Source: Sphingomonas paeninsulae
GTDB lineage: Bacteria; Pseudomonadota; Alphaproteobacteria; Sphingomonadales; Sphingomonadaceae
Direction of reading: 5' to 3'
Length of the DNA: 64,000 bases
Assembly (NCBI RefSeq): GCF_003660165.1
Contig: NZ_CP032829.1
Location: forward strand, 1,302,001-1,366,000
Position 1 is the stretch's first letter; each line of letters opens with the position of its first letter. The position numbers were made by a program, and so were the translations under genes. Of this stretch, positions 47,415 through 57,773 are shown piece by piece. The notes below the pieces were generated by a model. That model did not search any database, had not been told where the DNA came from, and saw only the letters and a program-made list of their open reading frames with translations.

Positions 47415-49193
47415 TTATCCTGCTCGTTTTAATAACCAGCCGATGCTTGCTCCGCCCGCGGGCGCGACACCCGACACAACGAATTGCACGGTCGGTCGCG
47501 GACGACCGGCCGCATCGACCCAAAGACTTTCCTCGACAGTCAAAGTGCCACCACGACAGCGAAACTGCCAAAGCGGACCATGATCGATCCGCAGCAACGC
47601 CGCCTGCCCATCAGCCGTCGGCGTAACCTCTACGCCCGGTGCCAGATGAAAGCGGATCGCGAAAGCCGCACCCGACGAACGGCGGCGGCGGCGAGGCGAA
47701 GGGAGCAAAGCATCCTCGCCGCGCAGCTCGCGCCCGTTGCCCGACAGCGCAAGCGTACGCTTGTGGATAAAGCCATAGCGCCGCGCATAACCGTCGTGGC
47801 TGGCATCAATGCGACTGCCGCCCTCCAGTTCCTGGCGGTCAATCTCTATCGTGTTGACGCCCTGACCCAGCGCACCATCGGCAAGGATTGCAGTCGAATT
47901 GCTATCCCCAACCGTCAGCGTGGAATGCGCCGCCGTCGTTCGCAGACCCTGCGTCAGTTCTGAGGGGATTCCAGTGCTGCCCCTCGAGCCACCACAATTG
48001 ACGATCAGTCGCTGCGTGCCATCGGACAATTCGAAGGCGAGCGTCGAAGCGCATCCGGTGCCGCCAAGGCGACTGGCCGGTGGCGGTGCGGCATCCATCA
48101 CCATGACCGTGCCGCCCGCCGACAATCGCTGATAACCCCAATCGCGGGCCTGCCGGAGCGGACGGGTGCGAACCGCGCTGGCGGCAACGACCTGTTCGAT
48201 GCGGTCCGAAGCGACGGGGCCGGAACCCTGCCAACTGGACAGTCCGCCATCGCCCATCGTGATACCGAGCAGAGCCGAAACCGCGCGCTGCTTTACGTTC
48301 TCGATAAAATCCGGTGTTTCACGGCGGCGCGCAGCATAAACCTGCCCCAGCATCGACAGCAGCAGGATCGCGTCGATCTGGTCATGGGGGCTGCGGGCGA
48401 TCGCGCCACCATCTTCGCTAAAACCCGCTGCCAGCGCGCGCTGTAGCCCGGCTTCACCGAAAGCCAGCCGGTGATCGCCGCCGGGGATGAGTAAACCTGC
48501 CGCCACGACGCCAGTCCACGCCGACACACGAGCATTGCCCTGAGGCGCGCGATCGGCACCCCGATCGAGATGGCGCGCCATCCGGGCAAGCGCGTTGAGA
48601 ACTGCCGAACGATAGATGAGATCGGTGGATGACAGGATCAGCGGTGCATTCGCGGTCCAGAAAAGAATGCGCCAGCCGCACAAATCCATCCGCCACGCGG
48701 CATCGCTGACGTGTTCGCCGTGCGCCGCAAGCCATTTGCGCATCAACTGTTCGGCGACCGGCGCGGCCTGTGCACGCGATCCTGTGGCAGCAAGATCACG
48801 GAGCCATTCGAAACGCTGGAGATAATCGGAAAATCCCGCCGAATACCCAGCGCCGGACATATCGAGATCGTCGAGAGCGACGGTTTCCCCCTGCCAGCGC
48901 ATCGTTCCCGACAACAACCATTGCCCGATGTGACGATTGCCGGGGACAGGGTCGGTCGGCACTGCCAATAGTTTAAGCGGGAAGCGCCCCTTCAGGCGCA
49001 ACGCGTGAAGGGGAGTGGTCCACGTCAGGCGATGGAAGTGGTTGGAAAGCCGCTCGCCGAGAGATAGCCCCTTGTCGCCACCGACACGAACAAGGCGCTT
49101 GCCAACCTCTATTTCGGCACCCGCCACTTCGACATCCTCGCCACCGATGGGGGCGTCTTTAGGCCCGACTTTATCTGGGCCTTTCCGGGTCAC
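47415..49193 (-). CDS. heparinase II/III family protein
   Basis: The 592-residue protein resembles alginate/heparin lyase-type families: an alpha/alpha toroid N-terminal half ([55 protein letters not shown]) and a heparinase II/III beta-sandwich C-terminal half ([39 protein letters not shown]). In alphaproteobacteria a member is regularly encoded just before purH. It is thought to act on a polyanionic polysaccharide, but the substrate is unknown and no signal peptide is visible. Its start overlaps the rpe stop by 4 nt. Confidence 0.9.
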   Translation of the reverse strand: MTRKGPDKVGPKDAPIGGEDVEVAGAEIEVGKRLVRVGGDKGLSLGERLSNHFHRLTWTTPLHALRLKGRFPLKLLAVPTDPVPGNRHIGQWLLSGTMRWQGETVALDDLDMSGAGYSAGFSDYLQRFEWLRDLAATGSRAQAAPVAEQLMRKWLAAHGEHVSDAAWRMDLCGWRILFWTANAPLILSSTDLIYRSAVLNALARMARHLDRGADRAPQGNARVSAWTGVVAAGLLIPGGDHRLAFGEAGLQRALAAGFSEDGGAIARSPHDQIDAILLLSMLGQVYAARRRETPDFIENVKQRAVSALLGITMGDGGLSSWQGSGPVASDRIEQVVAASAVRTRPLRQARDWGYQRLSAGGTVMVMDAAPPPASRLGGTGCASTLAFELSDGTQRLIVNCGGSRGSTGIPSELTQGLRTTAAHSTLTVGDSNSTAILADGALGQGVNTIEIDRQELEGGSRIDASHDGYARRYGFIHKRTLALSGNGRELRGEDALLPSPRRRRRSSGAAFAIRFHLAPGVEVTPTADGQAALLRIDHGPLWQFRCRGGTLTVEESLWVDAAGRPRPTVQFVVSGVAPAGGASIGWLLKRAG

Positions 49194-49882
49194 GCGTCTT
49201 GGAGACCGGCGATTTTCTGGCCTGCGCTTTTCAGACCGGCGATATTGGAAGCATAAGCCGATGGTCCGCCGCGGAACGTCGCGGTGCCCGCCACCAATAC
49301 ATCCGCCCCTGCGGCAATGGCCTGTACTGCGGTTTTCATATCGATGCCGCCATCGACCTCCAGCCGGATATCGCGGCCGGTCTTGTCGATCATCTTTCGC
49401 ACCGCTTCGATCTTGCGGAGCTGGCTTTCGATGAAGCTCTGCCCCCCGAAACCGGGATTGACGCTCATAATCAGCACCAGATCGATGTCGTCGATGAGAT
49501 AGTCGAGCATCTTCGCAGGGGTACCGGGATTGAGCGACACGCCCGCCATCTTGCCGAGCGACTTGATACGCTGAACCGTACGATGAATGTGCGGGCCAGC
49601 CTCTGGATGGACAGTAATGTGATCCGCCCCAGCCTCTGCAAAAGCATCAAGGAAACTATCGACCGGAGAAATCATCAAATGAACGTCGAGCGGCAGCGTC
49701 GTATGCGGACGCAGCGCCTTTACCACGGCCGGTCCGATGGTGAGGTTGGGGACGAAATGCCCGTCCATGACATCGACATGAATCCAGTCCGCCCCCGCAG
49801 CTTCGAGCGCACGGACCTCCTCACCCAGACGGGCGAAGTCGGCGGACAGGATGGATGGGGCGATACGTATAGGAGAAGTCAT
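49190..49882 (-). CDS. rpe: ribulose-phosphate 3-epimerase
   Basis: The 230-residue TIM barrel has [20 protein letters not shown], then [20 protein letters not shown] with the metal-binding His and Asp, DVHLMI, and [18 protein letters not shown]. It interconverts ribulose-5-phosphate and xylulose-5-phosphate in the pentose phosphate pathway. It is the first gene of the rpe-heparinase-purH row, with ATGA overlap to the next gene. Confidence 0.96.
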   Translation of the reverse strand: MTSPIRIAPSILSADFARLGEEVRALEAAGADWIHVDVMDGHFVPNLTIGPAVVKALRPHTTLPLDVHLMISPVDSFLDAFAEAGADHITVHPEAGPHIHRTVQRIKSLGKMAGVSLNPGTPAKMLDYLIDDIDLVLIMSVNPGFGGQSFIESQLRKIEAVRKMIDKTGRDIRLEVDGGIDMKTAVQAIAAGADVLVAGTATFRGGPSAYASNIAGLKSAGQKIAGLQDA

Positions 49883-49966
49883 CGGTTTTTGCCTTAGCCC
49901 GGTGATGTTAGGGGAGCAAGGATTGTGGGAGACAAACGAGTTTTAGCAAAACAACCGACGTGCCAA

Positions 49967-51544
49967 TTAGCGCCGCACCCGATAGAGTGCTGAACTTCCG
50001 TTGGTCCAGATCAATTGCAGGTCACGCCCAAGCGCGGCGGGCGGGAAGCCGATAGTCCATACGTGTGTGAAGCCCGCTCGCGGGAACTCTCGAATTGCCG
50101 TGACAAAGTTCGAGCCGATATCGGGACAGACACTTGGATAGACGAGTTGCGAAGGGTCAGCGAGATAGGGGATCGCAGCGGCGTGACGAATATGCAGAAG
50201 TTGCTGCCCTTCCAAACTCCATTGATCATTGGTGAAGACGTCGCGGCGGACGATTGCCATTCCCGGCAGTTGATCGCGCCGAAGGTCCGACCAGGCCCCG
50301 CCACACGGGCGCGAGACGAGAGAGAGCACAGATGCGCCGCGCGGGATGGTGGGGATTGCTGCAAGTTCGCGCTGCTGTTCGACCGAGCGAAGCGCAAAGC
50401 TGACCGTTGTTGCGGTCATTCGGACCGAGAAGAAGACAACCGCCACGACTGCCAGCACCTGCGCAAACCGTCCCCCGCCCTTTGGCGGTGCGATCGCGAG
50501 CAGTCCGAGCATAATCATCGCTGGTGCCATTCGCATATCGACATAGGCACCGCCGAGCGCAAGCCGTGGAAGCAAGATGAACGCGAAGAGGAACAGCAGA
50601 GCCGGCCAGCCAAGGAGTGCCGAAAAACCCAGTTTCGGGCTACGCGCCGCAACGTAGAGTATAAGAACGATCGGCACCAAGCACGCTATGTCGAACGCCG
50701 CCCAGCGATCGCGCAAGATCGAGACAAACCAAAGACTCTTTGCCCCCCAATTGAACCAGTCGTCTGCGCGCACACCCTGTCCGGCCGACGCCAACACCAT
50801 AACGAGCAACGGCAAAGCCAGCGGCACGCCCTGCACTGCGGCCGCGATAAACGTCGCGTGCCAGGTCCGTTTTTCCGAGCGGAATCGCGCCAGTTCCGCA
50901 CCAGCGGCCATTAGGCAGAACATCATCCAGCCGAAGCTATGCGCCAACCACAGTCCACACGCGATCGGTACGAAGATCGTGGCGCGCAATGCAAACCGCC
51001 GCTGTCGTCCCAGCCGCAGCCACAAGGCGAAAACGCACAGAGCCAACCCCTGTGCCAAAGCGAAATTGACGAATCCGAACTGGAACGGCCACGCATATGC
51101 AAGTGGCATCGCAAACAACGCCGTCGGCGGCACTGGGCCATGTGCTTCGTGTGCGCTGCAGAGTAAACCAGCCATCGTCAACAGAGGGATGAGCATCACC
51201 CCGAACTTTGCAGCCTGCTCGAACGGCAGCACGGTGGCGAAGGCAGGCACCAGAAGATCCATCCCAAGATTGCCAATCGGCGCCCAGGCAAACGCATAAT
51301 AATGCGCCAGCACAGCGGATTGCCCAATGGTCATCTCGATGTGCCACCGCCCCATATGACCTGGAAGATCCGACAACGGCGGCAGCGCAGGCCAGAAAAG
51401 AGGAATAAGCCCCGCTAGCATGATCGCAGCGAGAACACTGCGTCGTTCCCACCAAGGAAGGCGGGAGTGGTTTGAATATTTATTGGGAGCCATCACGCGG
51501 GGACATGGCATGGCCGATGCCGAGAGACCAACAATATCATCCAC
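49967..51544 (-). CDS. polytopic membrane protein of unknown function
   Basis: This frame gives 525 residues with about 11-13 transmembrane helices (for example SVLAAIMLAGLIPLFWPALP, ATIFVPIACGLWLAHSFGWM, IACLVPIVLILYVAA, LLFLFAFILLPRLALGG). It ends in a soluble C-terminal domain of about 130 residues (FALRSVEQQRELAAIPTIPR to SALYRVRR). DLPGHMGRWHIEMT in the first loop and the overall layout resemble GT-C or DUF2029-like enzymes, but I cannot name a family. The start may be internal (MAPNKYSN, 51493) rather than 51544. Confidence 0.7.
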   Translation of the reverse strand: MDDIVGLSASAMPCPRVMAPNKYSNHSRLPWWERRSVLAAIMLAGLIPLFWPALPPLSDLPGHMGRWHIEMTIGQSAVLAHYYAFAWAPIGNLGMDLLVPAFATVLPFEQAAKFGVMLIPLLTMAGLLCSAHEAHGPVPPTALFAMPLAYAWPFQFGFVNFALAQGLALCVFALWLRLGRQRRFALRATIFVPIACGLWLAHSFGWMMFCLMAAGAELARFRSEKRTWHATFIAAAVQGVPLALPLLVMVLASAGQGVRADDWFNWGAKSLWFVSILRDRWAAFDIACLVPIVLILYVAARSPKLGFSALLGWPALLFLFAFILLPRLALGGAYVDMRMAPAMIMLGLLAIAPPKGGGRFAQVLAVVAVVFFSVRMTATTVSFALRSVEQQRELAAIPTIPRGASVLSLVSRPCGGAWSDLRRDQLPGMAIVRRDVFTNDQWSLEGQQLLHIRHAAAIPYLADPSQLVYPSVCPDIGSNFVTAIREFPRAGFTHVWTIGFPPAALGRDLQLIWTNGSSALYRVRR

Positions 51545-51585
51545 TCAGGAAGCACTTGAAGTGAGCCCACGGCATGGCGGAATGG

Positions 51586-52860
51586 TCAGAAAGGTTTCAG
51601 CCTCGCCATGAAGAATCCGTCCAGACCGGGCCGTGGCAAAATGCGGACCCAGCCTTCGGGGGCCGGGGTCAGGCCCAGCGGCAGTTCGTTCGCGCTTACC
51701 GGATCGACGGTAAGCCCGCTCTTGGCAATCACCTGTTCGCCTTCTTCGGGTTCCATCGAGCAGGTAGCATAAACCAGTCGTCCGTCGGGTTTCAGCCACT
51801 GGATCGCGCGGGCGAGCATTCGGCCCTGTAGTGCGGACAGCGAAGCGATGTCCTTGTCGCCGATACGGTGCAGGACGTCGGGGTGGCGCGCGAAGATGCC
51901 GGTTGCGGTGCAGGGCGCGTCGAGGAGAATGGCATCGACCGGGGCCGCTGGCTCCCATTTCATGACGTCGGCTTCGACGATTTCGGCGGTTAGCTTCGTG
52001 CGTTCCAGGTTTTCGCGAAGGCGCTGGATGCGGCCTGAATGCTGTTCGACGGCGATGACGTTCCAGCCAGCGGCGGCGAGTTGCATGGTTTTACCACCCG
52101 GTGCTGCGCACAGGTCGAGAACGGTGCGACCATTTCCAGCGCCGAGCAGCTTCACCGGAATTTGGGCAGCGATATTCTGGACCCAGAAGCGACCGTCTTC
52201 GTAGCCGGGGAGTGCGGTGACGCTGAGGCCACGCGGCAGGCGGCGGTGGCCGGGGGCGAGTTGTTCCCCTTCGATGCGATCGTCGGCGGGATCGCGGAGA
52301 GCGAGATCGAGTGGCGGCGGTGCGGCGATGGCGCGGGCGGCGTTTTCCAGCGCCTCCAGTCCCCATGCTTTGGTCCAGCGTTCCACCACTTCGGCCGGAA
52401 GCGTGGGAATTTCGGGCAGCAGCGCGCCGCGCCGGGTCAATGTTCCGAAGACGCCGTGGACGAGCCTGCGTGGACCACCAAGGACGAGCGGCAATGCCGT
52501 GGCAATGGCAGCGTGGGGCGGCGTACCGAGGATGAGAGCCTGTACAAGCGCGAGGCGGAGGACGCTGCGCGCCTTTACGTCGTGGGGCAGCGGCTTTTCA
52601 GTGGCGGAATCGATCAGCGCATCGAGATCGGGAAGGTGGCGCAGGACTTCGGTGGCGATGGCGATGGCGAGCGCGCGATCCTCTGGCCGTGTGACACCGC
52701 GCGTGGCGTGGATGACCGAGCTATCGAGGCGTTGGCCCTGACGCAGGACGGCGTCGATGAGGCGGAGGGCAGCGGCGCGAGCGCGGGCTCCTGCGATCTC
52801 ACCTTCCGGGCCAGACCCTTGGGGGGTTGCATTGGTGCGCTTAGGCTCCGACTTGTCCAC
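51586..52860 (-). CDS. rsmB: 16S rRNA (cytosine-C5)-methyltransferase, RsmB-type
   Basis: The 424-residue protein has an N-terminal NusB-like RNA-binding domain (ALRLIDAVLRQGQRLDSSVI onward) and a C-terminal RsmB/Fmu methyltransferase. SAM motif VLDLCAAPGGKTMQLAAAG, motif IV LLDAPCTATGIFARHPDVLH and the catalytic Cys motif VYATCSMEPEEGEQV are visible. It methylates C967-type positions of 16S rRNA. It is divergent from the small SDHAF4-like gene. The start MDKSEPKRTN is at 52860. Confidence 0.93.
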   Translation of the reverse strand: MDKSEPKRTNATPQGSGPEGEIAGARARAAALRLIDAVLRQGQRLDSSVIHATRGVTRPEDRALAIAIATEVLRHLPDLDALIDSATEKPLPHDVKARSVLRLALVQALILGTPPHAAIATALPLVLGGPRRLVHGVFGTLTRRGALLPEIPTLPAEVVERWTKAWGLEALENAARAIAAPPPLDLALRDPADDRIEGEQLAPGHRRLPRGLSVTALPGYEDGRFWVQNIAAQIPVKLLGAGNGRTVLDLCAAPGGKTMQLAAAGWNVIAVEQHSGRIQRLRENLERTKLTAEIVEADVMKWEPAAPVDAILLDAPCTATGIFARHPDVLHRIGDKDIASLSALQGRMLARAIQWLKPDGRLVYATCSMEPEEGEQVIAKSGLTVDPVSANELPLGLTPAPEGWVRILPRPGLDGFFMARLKPF

Positions 52861-52888
52861 TGAGTATCCTGTACTGAGGCATATTGCG

Positions 52889-53059
52889 ATGAATGGTAAC
52901 CGTCCGGCTCACGTCAAGCCGCCCGCCGATCTGCCGCCGAACACACCTGTGCCCGAACCCGAGCCGATTGTCGCTCAAGATGAGTCGGGCGGTCCGAAGG
53001 GGCTGGAACCGACACGGTATAACGACTGGGAAAATAAAGGGATCTGCTGGGACTTTTAG
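52889..53059 (+). CDS. succinate dehydrogenase assembly factor 4-like protein (DUF1674)
   Basis: From the ATG at 52889 the product is 56 residues, ending in the invariant DUF1674/SDHAF4 tail [22 protein letters not shown]-like motif ([14 protein letters not shown]). Its human and yeast relatives assist flavinylation of SDH; the bacterial form is inferred to do the same. The longer frame from 52757 overlaps divergent rsmB and is not needed. It is convergent with gpsA, overlapping by 4 bp at the stops. Confidence 0.9.
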   Translation: MNGNRPAHVKPPADLPPNTPVPEPEPIVAQDESGGPKGLEPTRYNDWENKGICWDF

Positions 53060-54033
53060 CCTTCGCGTCCAAGCGGGCGGGACATAAGCGCGGCGACCAC
53101 CGCATCGACTTTCGATTCGCCGGAAAGGAGTGCGCAGACGGCTTCGACGACGGGCATGGCGATTTCGAGGGCTTTTGCAGACTGAGCGAGGACGGGGGCG
53201 GTGAAGGCTCCCTCCGCCACGCTGGCGCGATCGGCGAGAAGCGATTCGGCAGATTCACCTTTGCCAAGGCCGACACCGAGCGAAAAGTTGCGCGAGGCGA
53301 CTGACGAGCATGTGAGGACCAGATCACCGAGGCCAGACAAACCGCTGAGCGTTTCGGCGCGGCCTCCACGAGCGACGCCGTAACGCACCATTTCGGCAAA
53401 TCCGCGCGCGATCAGGGCAGCGCGGGCATTTTCGCCGAGACCTGCCCCCGCAACAACTCCGCAGGCGATGGCGAGAACGTTTTTAACTGCGCCGCCGATC
53501 TCCGCACCCGCGACATCATCCGAGGCATAGGGACGGAAAGTCGGCTGGGCGAGACGTTCGGCAAGCGCGCGACCGATGTTTTCATCGGCGCAGGCAAGGG
53601 TGACGGCGGTAGGTAGCCCGCGCGCGACTTCGGCTGCGAATGTGGGACCGGACAGCACCGCGATGGGCGCGCGGGGGTGAACCGAATGCGCGATCTCGGA
53701 CATGAGTGCGACGGTGCCGGCCTCTATACCCTTTGCGCACAGGACAAGCGGGCGAGTGTCCACGGGGGTTTCGGACAGCACGGCACGGAGATGCTGGGCG
53801 GGCACGACGACGAGTAATGCGTCGCAGGCGACCAGATCCGCGAGTGATTCTGTGGCGCGGATCGCGGCCGATAGCGGGATGTTGGGGAGAAACTGACGGT
53901 TTTCATGTTCACGGTTGATCGACGCCACGACGTCGTGTTCGCGCGCCCACAGGGTGACGGGATCGCCAGCCGCAGCTGCAACCTGCGCGAGTGCAGTTCC
54001 CCATGCTCCGCCACCGATGACGCCTATTCTCAT
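53056..54033 (-). CDS. gpsA: glycerol-3-phosphate dehydrogenase [NAD(P)+]
   Basis: The ATG at 54033 ([20 protein letters not shown]) overlaps the tsaD stop (ATGA) and is right for GpsA, giving 325 residues. NAD-binding motif [47 protein letters not shown] and the catalytic Lys region [10 protein letters not shown] are visible. It makes sn-glycerol-3-phosphate for phospholipid synthesis. The upstream ORF extension lies inside tsaD and is discarded. Confidence 0.95.
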   Translation of the reverse strand: MRIGVIGGGAWGTALAQVAAAAGDPVTLWAREHDVVASINREHENRQFLPNIPLSAAIRATESLADLVACDALLVVVPAQHLRAVLSETPVDTRPLVLCAKGIEAGTVALMSEIAHSVHPRAPIAVLSGPTFAAEVARGLPTAVTLACADENIGRALAERLAQPTFRPYASDDVAGAEIGGAVKNVLAIACGVVAGAGLGENARAALIARGFAEMVRYGVARGGRAETLSGLSGLGDLVLTCSSVASRNFSLGVGLGKGESAESLLADRASVAEGAFTAPVLAQSAKALEIAMPVVEAVCALLSGESKVDAVVAALMSRPLGREG

Positions 54034-55061
54034 GCTTTTACTCCTGCACCGCGCGCTTTTTCTGCCGAAGGGTCGAGCGGCCACCGGGGATAGGCCGGGG
54101 TATCGAGGGCGTCGCGATAGCCCGCTTCGAAACGCTCGATCCCCGCCCATGCGATCATCGCGGCATTGTCAGTACACAGCCAGAGCGGCGGCGCGACGAA
54201 CGGCAGCCCGCGCGATGCAGCCAAGGCGCTAAGGGCGGTGCGGATGGCTGTGTTGGCGGCAACGCCACCTGCGACGACGAGCGCGGTTGCGCCTTCTGCT
54301 GCTGAAAGTGCCTTTGAAGTACGGTCGATCAGGCAGTCTACGACGGCAGACTGAAAGGATGCGGCGATGTCTTCGGGTCTGTACTGGCCGGTATCGCGAG
54401 CGCGGAGGACTGCGCTCTTAAGGCCAGCGAAGGAGAAATGTGGTTCAGACGATCCGAACAGGGGTCGCGGAAGTTTGACCGCCTTGGCATCGCCAAGCGC
54501 CGCTGCACGTTCGACAGCCTGTCCGCCGAAACCAAGTCCCAAAAGTTTAGCAGTCTTGTCGAACGCTTCGCCCGCTGCGTCGTCGATTGTGGTGGCAAGG
54601 CGGCGATAATCGCCGACGCCGCGCACAAACAGCAACTGGCAATGGCCGCCCGACACGAGCAGCAGCAGATAAGGAAACCGGAGCGTAGCATCCGCGAGGC
54701 GCGGGCTGAGCGCATGACCTTCCAGATGATTGACCGCGACCAGCGGTTTGCCACTGGCATGGGCAAGGGCCTTTGCAGTAACGAGACCGACCATGACACC
54801 ACCGATAAGGCCGGGGCCAGCGGTCGCTGCCACAGCATCGACGTCAGCCAACGTGATCCCTGCATCGGACAGCGCAGCCTCCACCAGCGGGATCAGTACC
54901 TCGACATGCGCGCGTGCGGCGATTTCCGGCACGACACCGCCATAGGGCGCGTGGGCAGCCTCCTGTCCGGCGAGCCGGTGGCTGAGAATCACGCGGTCGC
55001 CATCGACCAGCGCAGCCGCGGTCTCATCGCAACTCGATTCGATGCCGAGTATCAGTGTCAT
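54030..55061 (-). CDS. tsaD: tRNA N6-adenosine threonylcarbamoyltransferase
   Basis: The 343-residue protein has [19 protein letters not shown], then the metal-binding [31 protein letters not shown] and the C-terminal metal aspartate region [16 protein letters not shown]. This is the ASKHA-fold TsaD, which transfers threonylcarbamoyl to A37 of ANN-decoding tRNAs. The gene is divergent from hemC with a 40-bp gap and overlaps gpsA by 4 nt. Confidence 0.97.
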   Translation of the reverse strand: MTLILGIESSCDETAAALVDGDRVILSHRLAGQEAAHAPYGGVVPEIAARAHVEVLIPLVEAALSDAGITLADVDAVAATAGPGLIGGVMVGLVTAKALAHASGKPLVAVNHLEGHALSPRLADATLRFPYLLLLVSGGHCQLLFVRGVGDYRRLATTIDDAAGEAFDKTAKLLGLGFGGQAVERAAALGDAKAVKLPRPLFGSSEPHFSFAGLKSAVLRARDTGQYRPEDIAASFQSAVVDCLIDRTSKALSAAEGATALVVAGGVAANTAIRTALSALAASRGLPFVAPPLWLCTDNAAMIAWAGIERFEAGYRDALDTPAYPRWPLDPSAEKARGAGVKA

Positions 55062-55101
55062 CGGACTTTCGCCTTCATCAGCGAGCCGCTAGCACGCGCG
55101 A

Positions 55102-56016
55102 ATGACCGCCGCTACTATTCGCCTTGGGACCAGAGGTTCGCCGCTTGCACTTGCGCAGGCACGATTGACGCGTGACGCGCTGTGCGCGGCGCATGGCTGG
55201 GTCGAGGGCCGTATCGAGATCGTGCCGATAATGACCGCTGGCGACCGAATTCAGGATCGACCACTGGCGGAAATCGGCGGAAAGGCGCTTTGGACCAAGG
55301 CGCTGGATGGCGCACTGTTCGCCGGGGATATCGATTTCGCGGTTCATTCGCTCAAAGACGTAGAGACGCTGCGGCCCGCGGGAATCACGATCGCCGCGAT
55401 GCTGCCGCGCGCCGATGTGCGTGATCGCCTGATCGGTGCCACTTCGATCGCCGCACTAAAACCTGGTGCGCGCGTGGGGACAAGTTCGCCGCGCCGCGCC
55501 GCGCAACTGCTGCGATTGCGGCCAGACCTGATCATCGCACCGATTCGGGGAAATGTGGCAACGCGACTGGCGAAGCTGGACGCGGGCGAGGCCGATGCAA
55601 CGTTATTGGCGGCGGCTGGGCTGGATCGGCTGAATCAGCACGACGTCGGTGCAGCGATTAAGGTCGAAGAATTGTTGCCCGCCGCGTCGCAGGGCGCGAT
55701 CGGGATCGAATGCCGGACCGAGAATGAGACCATGCGTGCGCTGCTCGATGCGATCGATTGCAAGGCGACACGGGCGGCGGTTTGTGCCGAACGCAGCTTG
55801 TTGGCGGAACTGGATGCCGACTGCCATTCTCCGGTTGGTGCCTATGCCGTGATGCGTGATGGTGCGATGATCCTGACGGCAGAGCTCCTATCGGGCGACG
55901 GTGCGCTTCATGTGAAGGGCGCTATTGTCATCGACGGCCCCGATTCGGCCGCACAGTTGGCGAAGCAATTGCTGGAAGCGGCACCCCCGGAATTGCGGGT
56001 GCTGTTCGGCAAGTGA
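55102..56016 (+). CDS. hemC: hydroxymethylbilane synthase
   Basis: The 304-residue protein has IRLGTRGSPLALAQARLTRD, VHSLKDVETLRPAGITIAA, VGTSSPRRAAQLLRLRPDL and the dipyrromethane cofactor Cys in ELDADCHSPVGAYAV. It polymerises porphobilinogen into hydroxymethylbilane. It lies directly before hemD with a 4-nt overlap (GTGA) and shares a short divergent promoter region with tsaD. Length is normal. Confidence 0.96.
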   Translation: MTAATIRLGTRGSPLALAQARLTRDALCAAHGWVEGRIEIVPIMTAGDRIQDRPLAEIGGKALWTKALDGALFAGDIDFAVHSLKDVETLRPAGITIAAMLPRADVRDRLIGATSIAALKPGARVGTSSPRRAAQLLRLRPDLIIAPIRGNVATRLAKLDAGEADATLLAAAGLDRLNQHDVGAAIKVEELLPAASQGAIGIECRTENETMRALLDAIDCKATRAAVCAERSLLAELDADCHSPVGAYAVMRDGAMILTAELLSGDGALHVKGAIVIDGPDSAAQLAKQLLEAAPPELRVLFGK

Positions 56017-56678
56017 ATCGGCGGCTGCTAATCCTGAGGCCCGAACCCGGCGCATCGGCAACTGCTGCAAGAGCGGCGGCGATGGGGATGAAGGCGATCG
56101 TTCGGCCACTGTTCGAAACGCACGCAGTCGAATGGTCGGCCCCTGATGCGGCGATGTTCGATTCGGTTCTGATGACAAGCGCCAATGCCGCCCTGCATGG
56201 GGGAAGCGGATTGGCAAAATATCTGAATTTGCCGCTTTATGCCGTTGGAGATGCGACTGCCGAAGCCGCGAAAAGGGTGGGTTTCAGAAATATTATCTCG
56301 GGAAACGACGACGTTACTACGATCATCGGGAAAATGGCCGAGGATCAGCGCAACCATGCGTTGCATCTGGCGGGCCGCGATCGGACTGCATTTGAAAGCA
56401 CATCGTTCGGCGTCGAAACGGTTACGGTCTACGTGAGCGAAATCGTATCCGCTCCGGCGATTCCCGACGATGTCGTAGCGTTAGTGCATTCCGCCCGTGC
56501 CGCCCGGCGTTTTGCCGCTGTAACGATGCAAAAATCCTCAATCGCGCTCATCGCAATCAGCAGCGCAGCCGCCAATGCAGCAGGTTCCGGATGGCAATCA
56601 GTCGAGATTGCCGGTCAGCCTCAAGACGCTGCGATGCTGGCACTCGCCGCCAGACTGTGCGAAATGCGCGAGGAATAG
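56013..56678 (+). CDS. hemD: uroporphyrinogen-III synthase
   Basis: A GTG start overlaps the hemC stop. The 221-residue product has the weakly conserved HemD pattern: RRLLILRPEPGASATAARAA, LFETHAVEWSAPDAAMFDSV, LMTSANAALHGG, YAVGDATAEAAKRVGF, ALVHSARAARRF and ALIAISSAAANAAG. It cyclises hydroxymethylbilane with inversion of ring D. Position after hemC makes the assignment secure despite low conservation. Confidence 0.9.
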   Translation: MNRRLLILRPEPGASATAARAAAMGMKAIVRPLFETHAVEWSAPDAAMFDSVLMTSANAALHGGSGLAKYLNLPLYAVGDATAEAAKRVGFRNIISGNDDVTTIIGKMAEDQRNHALHLAGRDRTAFESTSFGVETVTVYVSEIVSAPAIPDDVVALVHSARAARRFAAVTMQKSSIALIAISSAAANAAGSGWQSVEIAGQPQDAAMLALAARLCEMREE

Positions 56679-56699
56679 GCGACGGGACCGGACAGCACG

Positions 56700-57659
56700 A
56701 TGGCGAGCGACTATAATAATGACACTGATGCGACCGTGACATGGCAGGACGATGGCCAGGGGCGCCGAAAACGCCCGATGCGCAATGCGGTGATTATTGC
56801 GCTGTTGGCATTCCTAGCCGGGTCGGTGGTTATGGTCTGGGCATTCACGCGCTGGAACCCGGCGCGCAAAATGATCGGAGCTGCACCGATTGCGCTCGTG
56901 TCGACCGCGCCAGCGAATGCTCAGGCAGCAGCAGCCCTGCCTGCGCCAACCGGCGTCACGACGTCAGTATTACCCGCAACCGCGGCCGTTCCCACGCAGA
57001 GCGCGGCTGTCGATATGCGCGTTTCGGAACTGGAGGAACGCATTGCGCGGATCGACCTGCGCGCCGCTGCTGCCGCCGGAAATGCGGGACGTGCCGAGAA
57101 TCTGCTGATCGCATTTGCGGCGCGTCGTGCCATCGATCGCGGAACCGGACTGGGCTATATCGAAGGTCAGATCAAAACCCGTTTCGGCGAGACACAGCCA
57201 AGGGCGGTGGCGGCGGTCATCGCCGCCGGACAAAATCCCGTAACGATAGCCAATTTGAAACAGGGTCTGGATCAGATCGCCCCTAATCTTTCCGGTGGGT
57301 CGAAAGATGAAGGCTGGTGGGTCGCCACCAAACGCGCACTATCGACGATGGTCGTTATACGTCGCGAAGGGACTCCAGCCCCAGCACCGGATGAACGCAT
57401 TGCCCGTGCACGGTTGATGTTGGACGGTGGACAGGTCGATGGTGCGCTGGCCGAAGTTGCGCGCCTGCCCGGACAGGCGCTGGCAGGTGACTGGATGACC
57501 GCAGCCCGTCGCTGGGTAGAGGCGCACCGTGCGCTGGACATCATCGAAGCGGCGGCGATCATGCCGCCTCCCGCAGATGCTGAGTCGGCGGAATCTGTTG
57601 CGAACGCGGCGATTCCGACTGGGGCACCTCCGGTTACGCCCACGATCGTGAACCCGTAA
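56700..57659 (+). CDS. mitofilin-like / COG4223-type membrane-anchored protein
   Basis: The 319-residue protein has a basic N-terminus, one transmembrane helix (NAVIIALLAFLAGSVVMVWA) and a long periplasmic part with an Ala-rich linker, then an alpha-helical domain (RVSELEERIARIDLRAAAAA, VDGALAEVARLPGQALAGDW, ARRWVEAHRALDIIEAAAIM). Such proteins are found after hemD in many alphaproteobacteria and are distant relatives of mitofilin/Mic60. A link to haem export or membrane contacts has been proposed for the group. Function here is inferred from position only. Confidence 0.75.
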   Translation: MASDYNNDTDATVTWQDDGQGRRKRPMRNAVIIALLAFLAGSVVMVWAFTRWNPARKMIGAAPIALVSTAPANAQAAAALPAPTGVTTSVLPATAAVPTQSAAVDMRVSELEERIARIDLRAAAAAGNAGRAENLLIAFAARRAIDRGTGLGYIEGQIKTRFGETQPRAVAAVIAAGQNPVTIANLKQGLDQIAPNLSGGSKDEGWWVATKRALSTMVVIRREGTPAPAPDERIARARLMLDGGQVDGALAEVARLPGQALAGDWMTAARRWVEAHRALDIIEAAAIMPPPADAESAESVANAAIPTGAPPVTPTIVNP

Positions 57660-57773
57660 TTTCAATTCATCGTTAGCGGGAACTTGTTTCAGCATCCATT
57701 TTTCCGCAGGAACCGCGCGTGTGGACCAATGGATGCCGAACCGATTTCAGCATAACGACTGCGTGTATATTTA